Source: a virus. Taken from it: a DNA stretch of 64,000 bases. This document shows positions 59,052 to 64,000 of this stretch, in pieces. The DNA is taken from the IMG/VR virus record IMGVR_UViG_3300007540_000013, positions 1-64,000 of that record. One strand, written 5' to 3'. The translations under genes and the position numbers were made by a program. Numbering within the stretch: position 1 is the first letter of the stretch; each line of letters starts with the position of its first letter. The notes under the pieces are model-generated. The model saw only the letters and a list, made by a program, of their open reading frames with translations, did not search any database and was not told where the DNA came from.

Positions 59052-59830
59052 TATATAAAGGTGCTAATGTTCTGAATGAGCATAAGAAGAAGAAGTTAAT
59101 GTATGATGGTCAATTAGAACAGATTACGTTCTTAGACCGTCGAGTTTACAAAAAGGAAGAAGGAGTTTACTACCCTTCTGTTACTACCGTTTTACAGTAT
59201 ATGCCTAAGAATAAGTTCTTCGATAACTGGTTAAAAGACGTCGGACATAATGCTGATCTTATTATGAGAAAAGCAGCAAACGAAGGTAATGCAGTCCATG
59301 AAGCAGTAGAAGATTTGATTGCAGGTAAAGAGATTACTTGGATGGATGATTTTGGTAATGCAAAATATAACCTTGTAGTATGGAATATGATCTTGAAAGC
59401 AGCAGAGTTTTTCAAGAAGCATAAACCAACTGTAATTGCAGCAGAAGAATTTACATTCTCAGATAAGTTTAAATATGCAGGGACTGCTGATTTAATTGTA
59501 GAGATGGACGGCGAAAGATGGTTACTAGATGTTAAAACTTCGAACAATCTCCACCGTTCCTATGACTTACAGCTAGCAGCATATGCTAAAGCTTGGGAAG
59601 AGATGTTTGGACAGAAGATTGATAGAACCGGTATTTTATGGTTGAAATCCTCTAAGAGATCTGAATCTAAGAAAGAAGGAGTATACCAAGGAAAAGGTTG
59701 GGAGATTAAGCAGATTGATAAGATTGATGAGAACTTTGAACTCTTTAAGACTATCTACAGTCTATATAAGCTCGATAACCCGACTACGGAACCTATTTAT
59801 AATAGTTATCCAACTAAAGTAAAACTATGA
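59048..59830 (+). CDS. PD-(D/E)XK nuclease, RecB-like
   Basis: 260 aa. GTADLIVEMDG (Asp) and WLLDVKTSNN (D-x-K, ~160), followed by YDLQLAAYAKAW, form the RecB-type active site. ATGA overlap with the primase, so it may process replication or recombination intermediates. Second such enzyme in the window (first at 6079); this one lacks the Cys cluster. Confidence 0.85.
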   Translation: MIYKGANVLNEHKKKKLMYDGQLEQITFLDRRVYKKEEGVYYPSVTTVLQYMPKNKFFDNWLKDVGHNADLIMRKAANEGNAVHEAVEDLIAGKEITWMDDFGNAKYNLVVWNMILKAAEFFKKHKPTVIAAEEFTFSDKFKYAGTADLIVEMDGERWLLDVKTSNNLHRSYDLQLAAYAKAWEEMFGQKIDRTGILWLKSSKRSESKKEGVYQGKGWEIKQIDKIDENFELFKTIYSLYKLDNPTTEPIYNSYPTKVKL

Positions 59831-60663
59831 AACTAGCTGAAGCTCTTCTTTACGAAGCTCCTGAAAGCGCAAAAGCCATTATTATGGCCGGCGCTGCTGG
59901 TGCTGGTAAAACGTATCTTGCTAAGTCTGCTGTTATTCCAAACGCTCCCGGATTTAAGTACATGAATCCAGACACTTACATTGAACGTGAACAAGAGCCG
60001 ATGAACCTAACTCAAGCTTCTGCCCAGGTTGATAATAAAGATGTTCCCGCTGCAGTAGACAGCGCTGAAAACTTTATCTGGGATACTACAGCATCTAGTG
60101 CCGCTAAGATGGTAGGCGGGTTGTTCCGTAAGAAACAAGTACCGGGATTACTTAATAATGAGACTTATGATTTCATGATGATAATGGTGTATGCTGACCC
60201 GATGGTATCTTTCTTAAGAAACTTCCAAAGAGAAAGAAGAGTACCTAAGGTAGCAGTTTTATCTACTTGGAATAAAGTTTACGGTAATATTGGAGCATAC
60301 AGTTCAAAATTAGGTAATAACTTTATGATGTATCAAGCACCTGTTCAAGATGCTGAAATCAAAAAAGAAGTAGAAGCTTTCGAAGCTGCTCATAAAGCAG
60401 GTAAGTTAGAAGAGTACTTCACAAACCTACTAGAAAAAGGTGGAGATAAATTCTCATCAAGTTTTAAGAGTGAAGTTCCTGACGAAGAACTATCACCAGA
60501 AGAACTAGAAAAAAGACAGAAGAGTAGAGCTAAAACCCAAGAGCTATTTGAAGCTCAGATTAGAGAGTTAGCTAAACAATTCGGAGCAGTGAAAGGAGAG
60601 GTTGACAAGTATCTAAAATCTGAAGAAGAGATTGCTTCAAGAGTTAAACAGTTTGCAGGGTAA
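59827..60663 (+). CDS. P-loop kinase, zeta-toxin-like
   Basis: 278 aa. IIMAGAAGAGKTYLAKS (P-loop, G22-T29), FKYMNPDTYIE and FIWDTTAS are typical of zeta-toxin-type kinases. The remaining C-terminal half is acidic and helical. In phages, such genes may phosphorylate a sugar-nucleotide or another small molecule. Role here unknown. Confidence 0.75.
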   Translation: MKLAEALLYEAPESAKAIIMAGAAGAGKTYLAKSAVIPNAPGFKYMNPDTYIEREQEPMNLTQASAQVDNKDVPAAVDSAENFIWDTTASSAAKMVGGLFRKKQVPGLLNNETYDFMMIMVYADPMVSFLRNFQRERRVPKVAVLSTWNKVYGNIGAYSSKLGNNFMMYQAPVQDAEIKKEVEAFEAAHKAGKLEEYFTNLLEKGGDKFSSSFKSEVPDEELSPEELEKRQKSRAKTQELFEAQIRELAKQFGAVKGEVDKYLKSEEEIASRVKQFAG

Positions 60664-62837
60664 TGAAAGTAGGAGTAATAGGAGGAGGATTTAAACCACC
60701 ACACAAAGGTCATTACGAGTTAGCAAAACAAGCTTTAGCTCAAGTACCTGATTTAGATAAGATGATTATTTATGTCGGTAAGAACGTTAGAGACGGTATT
60801 GATCAATCTCAATCTGTAGCTATCTGGAATCTATATAAAGATAGCTTAGGTAGCAATGTAGAGATTGTACCTGCTTCAAAAGCACCAATTGGACATATTT
60901 ACTCCTATGCTTCAAATAACCCAGAAGATGAAGTACACTGGTTCTTAGGAGCCAGAGATGAAGAGGATAGAGCTGATATCGCTGATAGAACTTCTTACTT
61001 AGAGAAGAATAGAGAAAAGTATCCTAACTTAAATGTAGAAGTTGTTGAATCAACAGGTACAGATGTAAGCGGTACTGCAGCAAGAAAAGCATTAAGAGCA
61101 GGAGACAAAGAATCGTTCTTTGATTTTATTCCTGATGTAGTAGATAAAGATAAAGTATACGATATTGTGAAGACACCAGAAACTAAAATGGCAGATGCTA
61201 TCGATGAGTTATTTGCTAACTTCATGTATGAAGAACAAGGAGAGGTAGAAGAAATAACAAAAGGATCTCCTGTAGCACCTATTGCAGTACTGCCTTCAGA
61301 ACAAAGACAGAAGCTTCAAAACTATACAAAGATCTTACAAGACGCTCTACCGGATGAATTCGATGTAGAGTATAGACAAGATCATATTAGAGTATCGGTA
61401 CCTTATTTTGATAAAAATAAAAATCATCAAGACGACTGGACTCCTCATCAAACTCAATTACCAGAAGAGGTAGCAGAAGAGACTATCGGGCAATTTAATT
61501 TTGCCCCTTATATTGCTTCAATCTTAGAATACTGTATGACTAAAGGAATGAAAGTTACTCCTATTCCAGAGGTTAAGATTAGACGCGATGAAGAGAACGC
61601 TGCTAACTTATTCGGTAAAACAGGTTACTACCAACCAGATACTCAAGAGATCGTTTTGTATGTAACCGGACGTCATCCTAAGGATGTATTGAGGAGCTTC
61701 TGTCACGAACTTATTCATCACATGCAAAACCTAGAAGGTAGAGCTTTAACTTTCTACACAACTGATGTTCATGCTGATGAAAACCTAAAAGAGATTGAGC
61801 AAGAAGCTCACGCTAAAGGTAGCTTTTTATTTAGAGATTGGGAGAACTCAAACAAAGAACAGGCACCTATTGATGAATCTAATATTGTAGAATCTTTATC
61901 TAGAACACAGAAAGAAGATTTAATAAGACAGGTAATTCGCTTGCAGAGAGATTACGGTGATAATATTGAAAAGATTGCAGCAAGACTAAAACTACCAGCC
62001 AGCCTCAGTAATAAGTTAAGAGCAACCGGAGTAGAGTTCGGTAAAAGATTTGTAGAAGCAGTTTTAGAAGAACAAAAAAAAAGTCTAGAGGAAGGTACTA
62101 AGTACCGTTCTATCGTTGTAGATGTTAGAAAAGCAGTTAACGATGCTTTAAATACTCTTATTAAAGGAGAAAAGCTAGGAGGTTACAACTTACCGGTTAA
62201 GAGAGAGCCTACTGAAGAACATAGAGAATTAGCTAAGCAATACGGGTTTACTCCTCTAGGTCTTATGTTAAACGCTGAATATCAATCTGCATATTTGGGT
62301 ACATTTAAAAGTAAGAGTGAAAAAGGAACACCAACAGAAGTAGGAGTATCGTTAAAGTTTGCCTTATCAGATGAAGTAGAAAAAGGAAAATACCACATAG
62401 ACGGTGAAGCATCAAGTGATGAAGCTGAATTAGACATTATATTAGCATTTAACCCAGAAGACGGGACTAATATGCTACAGCAAATACAGCCTACGTTAAC
62501 CGATCTCATTCGTCACGAGACTGAACATCTAACTCAATCCGGAGAACAGGTTAAGCCTGATAAATGGATGAGAGGTGATCAAGCTAGAAGACAGAAGATC
62601 AGGCAAAACCCAGAATTGTATTATAAGTATTTCTTACTACCTAAAGAAATAGATGCTAACATTCAAGGTTTATATGCTAAGTCTAAATACGAAAAGAATA
62701 GTTTTCAGGATACTGTAGATGCTTACTTAACAGATTTAGTAGGCGATGGGGTTATTACTCAAGCCAACAGTAAGCAGATTTACAATAAATGGAAAACTAG
62801 AGCAGCAGAAATAGGAGGAATCCCAGAGTTAAAATAA
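60663..62837 (+). CDS. Nucleotidyltransferase fused to two zincin-like domains
   Basis: 724 aa. Residues ~1-165: nucleotidyltransferase (GGGFKPPHKGHYELAKQAL with HxGH; VSGTAARKAL as the ISxTxxR-like motif), like NMN or pantetheine adenylyltransferases. Residues ~280-400: FCHELIHHMQNLEG (HExxH, ~348) with downstream EIEQEAHAKG as third-ligand Glu. Helical linker ~415-480. C-terminal: LIRHETEHLTQSG (HExxH, ~618) and LPKEIDANIQGLYAKSKY. Both zincin segments are protease-like; substrates unknown. Three-domain fusions of this kind are unusual. Confidence 0.7.
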   Translation: MKVGVIGGGFKPPHKGHYELAKQALAQVPDLDKMIIYVGKNVRDGIDQSQSVAIWNLYKDSLGSNVEIVPASKAPIGHIYSYASNNPEDEVHWFLGARDEEDRADIADRTSYLEKNREKYPNLNVEVVESTGTDVSGTAARKALRAGDKESFFDFIPDVVDKDKVYDIVKTPETKMADAIDELFANFMYEEQGEVEEITKGSPVAPIAVLPSEQRQKLQNYTKILQDALPDEFDVEYRQDHIRVSVPYFDKNKNHQDDWTPHQTQLPEEVAEETIGQFNFAPYIASILEYCMTKGMKVTPIPEVKIRRDEENAANLFGKTGYYQPDTQEIVLYVTGRHPKDVLRSFCHELIHHMQNLEGRALTFYTTDVHADENLKEIEQEAHAKGSFLFRDWENSNKEQAPIDESNIVESLSRTQKEDLIRQVIRLQRDYGDNIEKIAARLKLPASLSNKLRATGVEFGKRFVEAVLEEQKKSLEEGTKYRSIVVDVRKAVNDALNTLIKGEKLGGYNLPVKREPTEEHRELAKQYGFTPLGLMLNAEYQSAYLGTFKSKSEKGTPTEVGVSLKFALSDEVEKGKYHIDGEASSDEAELDIILAFNPEDGTNMLQQIQPTLTDLIRHETEHLTQSGEQVKPDKWMRGDQARRQKIRQNPELYYKYFLLPKEIDANIQGLYAKSKYEKNSFQDTVDAYLTDLVGDGVITQANSKQIYNKWKTRAAEIGGIPELK

Positions 62838-62838
62838 A

Positions 62839-64000
62839 ATGCAGAAAAGTTTATTAGATTTATTTGAAGTTACTAAAGAGGATATGAATCCTGAATTAAA
62901 GAAGTACCGTCTATATTGCGACATGGACGGAGTACTTTGTGACTTTAAGTATCGTTTCGAATACCTATTTGGTAAAGGTCCTAGAGAGATTGAAGCTGAG
63001 AAAGGAGCACCATACTTCTGGGGAATGATTAGAAGAGTGGGAGCTAAATTCTGGTCAGGTATGCCTTGGACTCCTTCAGGCCGTCAATTATGGTCTGCTA
63101 TCAAAGGATATGAGACTAAACTACTTACTGCACCTCCTCGAGCTTACAGAGACTTCAGTAACTTTGACGAATCAGCAGTTCAAGGAAAAACAGAATGGGC
63201 ACAACGTAACTTAGGGTTAAGTGCTAGTGACGTTTTATTTAAAAGATCAAAAGATAAGCAAGAAATTGCAACTAAGGATATATCAGAAGGATTTATTCCT
63301 ATCTTGATAGATGATAGAATAGATAATATTAACAACTGGAAAGCAGCAGGAGGTATCGGTATACATCATCCGGAGAACACATCTGATATTTCTCCAGTTT
63401 TAGAAAGATTAAGAAAGTTATACAAAGAAGATCCTGCAGACGATACTGAGAAAGAAGTAATTAAAGAGCAGGTAGAGAAAATAAAATTTAAGCAATCTAC
63501 TTTAAACTACAGTACCGTATCTTTAGAACCTTATATTGATAAGGAGACAATGGAAGAGCATTACGGAAGACACTTTAAAGGATATACTGATAAACTCAAC
63601 GCAGAACTAAAAGAGAAAAATATCATCATTGAAGCTGAAGATCAGATTGAAGCTATTCAAAAGATTTTAAGTAAGTACTCTAGTAACGATAAGATTAGAA
63701 ATAACGGCGGCGGATTTTACAACCACGTACTCTACTTTGATAATATGACTCCTACTTACAAAGCACCTTCAGCAAAGTTTAGGAGGTTATTAGAAGAGCA
63801 TTTCGACTCTTTCTCTGAATTCAAACAGCAATTTAAAGACGCTGGATTGAAGCAGTTTGGCTCCGGATGGGTATTCTTAGTAGAAAAAAGAAATAAGTTA
63901 ATTATTGAATCTTACGCTAATCAAGATAATCCTTATTTGGATAATCGATTTAAAGGTACTATCTTATTAGCAATGGATGTATGGGAACACTCATACTATT
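62839..64000 (+). CDS. HAD-like phosphatase fused to Fe/Mn superoxide dismutase (3' partial)
   Basis: 387 codons to the window end, still open. Residues ~24-200: HAD-like domain (LYCDMDGVLCDFKYRF motif I; LLTAPPRAY; ILIDDRIDN motif IV), akin to 5'-nucleotidases. Residues ~229-387: Fe/Mn SOD with LEPYIDKETMEEHYGRHF (metal His ~241), FYNHVLYFDNM (His ~296) and LLAMDVWEHSYY (Asp ~380, His ~384), all four metal ligands present. It would remove superoxide if active; Fe or Mn cannot be told. The fusion with a HAD domain is unexpected. Confidence 0.8.
   Translation, partial: MQKSLLDLFEVTKEDMNPELKKYRLYCDMDGVLCDFKYRFEYLFGKGPREIEAEKGAPYFWGMIRRVGAKFWSGMPWTPSGRQLWSAIKGYETKLLTAPPRAYRDFSNFDESAVQGKTEWAQRNLGLSASDVLFKRSKDKQEIATKDISEGFIPILIDDRIDNINNWKAAGGIGIHHPENTSDISPVLERLRKLYKEDPADDTEKEVIKEQVEKIKFKQSTLNYSTVSLEPYIDKETMEEHYGRHFKGYTDKLNAELKEKNIIIEAEDQIEAIQKILSKYSSNDKIRNNGGGFYNHVLYFDNMTPTYKAPSAKFRRLLEEHFDSFSEFKQQFKDAGLKQFGSGWVFLVEKRNKLIIESYANQDNPYLDNRFKGTILLAMDVWEHSYY

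Noticed and set aside
59170-59547. Minus-strand frame of 125 residues
   Set aside because: Opposite the RecB-like nuclease, which has clear active-site motifs; no promoter on the minus strand.

Overview
The window is about 64 kb of AT-rich, densely packed DNA from a large tailed phage with a T4-like contractile tail, most likely infecting a Bacteroidota (flavobacterial) host. The evidence for a phage is a T4-type baseplate block (gp5-like hub, gp25, gp6/J-like wedge, a very large baseplate or tail protein), a gp55-like late sigma factor, a Zn-finger/TOPRIM primase and a holin/endolysin pair. The evidence for a Bacteroidota host is a C-terminal type IX secretion (Por) sorting domain on the first protein, signal-peptide proteins of the outer-envelope kind, and about 23 promoters of the form TTG-N20-TATATTTA. 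That form matches the Bacteroidota -33/-7 (TTTG / TAnnTTTG) architecture. Start codons often sit in the context GGTTATG without a classical Shine-Dalgarno sequence.

Layout. (A) 1-5.4 kb: a secreted 26-residue-repeat protein with a T9SS domain (cut by the window edge), an outer-membrane-like protein, two paralogous membrane/coiled-coil proteins, a thioredoxin-like secreted protein, an endolysin candidate with an L,D-transpeptidase-like motif, a holin and a large membrane coiled-coil protein. (B) 5.4-7.2 kb: small conserved proteins, an Nmad1-like protein, a RecB/Cas4-like nuclease and an RHH-like regulator. (C) 7.2-27.1 kb: a 20-kb unidirectional cassette, mostly overlapping by a few bases, of glycosyltransferases and sugar enzymes (Ugd, SDR epimerase, DegT aminotransferase, cupin isomerase, nucleotidyltransferase/kinase fusion, TylF methyltransferase, 2OG oxygenase, sulfotransferase fusion, GatZ-like aldolase, HAD phosphatase). 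(D) 27.1-32.9 kb: small regulatory or accessory proteins (HNH-like, SWIM, DUF932, zinc fingers). (E) 32.9-38.9 kb: an island of very small genes, most with their own near-identical promoter and leader, several with terminator hairpins fused to the next promoter. It is preceded by an 11-bp-periodic iteron array. (F) 38.9-42.8 kb: the only minus-strand gene, a T5orf172 protein, an HD hydrolase and the late sigma factor. (G) 42.8-57.6 kb: baseplate and tail structural genes. (H) 57.6-64 kb: GIY-YIG-like nuclease, primase, RecB-like nuclease, P-loop kinase, a three-domain nucleotidyltransferase/double-zincin protein, and a HAD-superoxide dismutase fusion cut by the window end.

How it fits together. 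Region E looks like an early-expression zone that uses host-like promoters. The gp55-like factor is the natural candidate for switching on the structural genes, several of which have CTATTTATA a short distance upstream. The glycan cassette could build and attach a modified sugar to virion or host-surface targets. The most unusual items are that cassette, the HAD-SOD fusion, the 724-aa protein with two zincin motifs, the T9SS-tagged repeat protein, the composite terminator-promoters and the iteron array. A 12-base match to a sequencing-adapter end at 33.70 kb should be checked before that intergenic region is interpreted.
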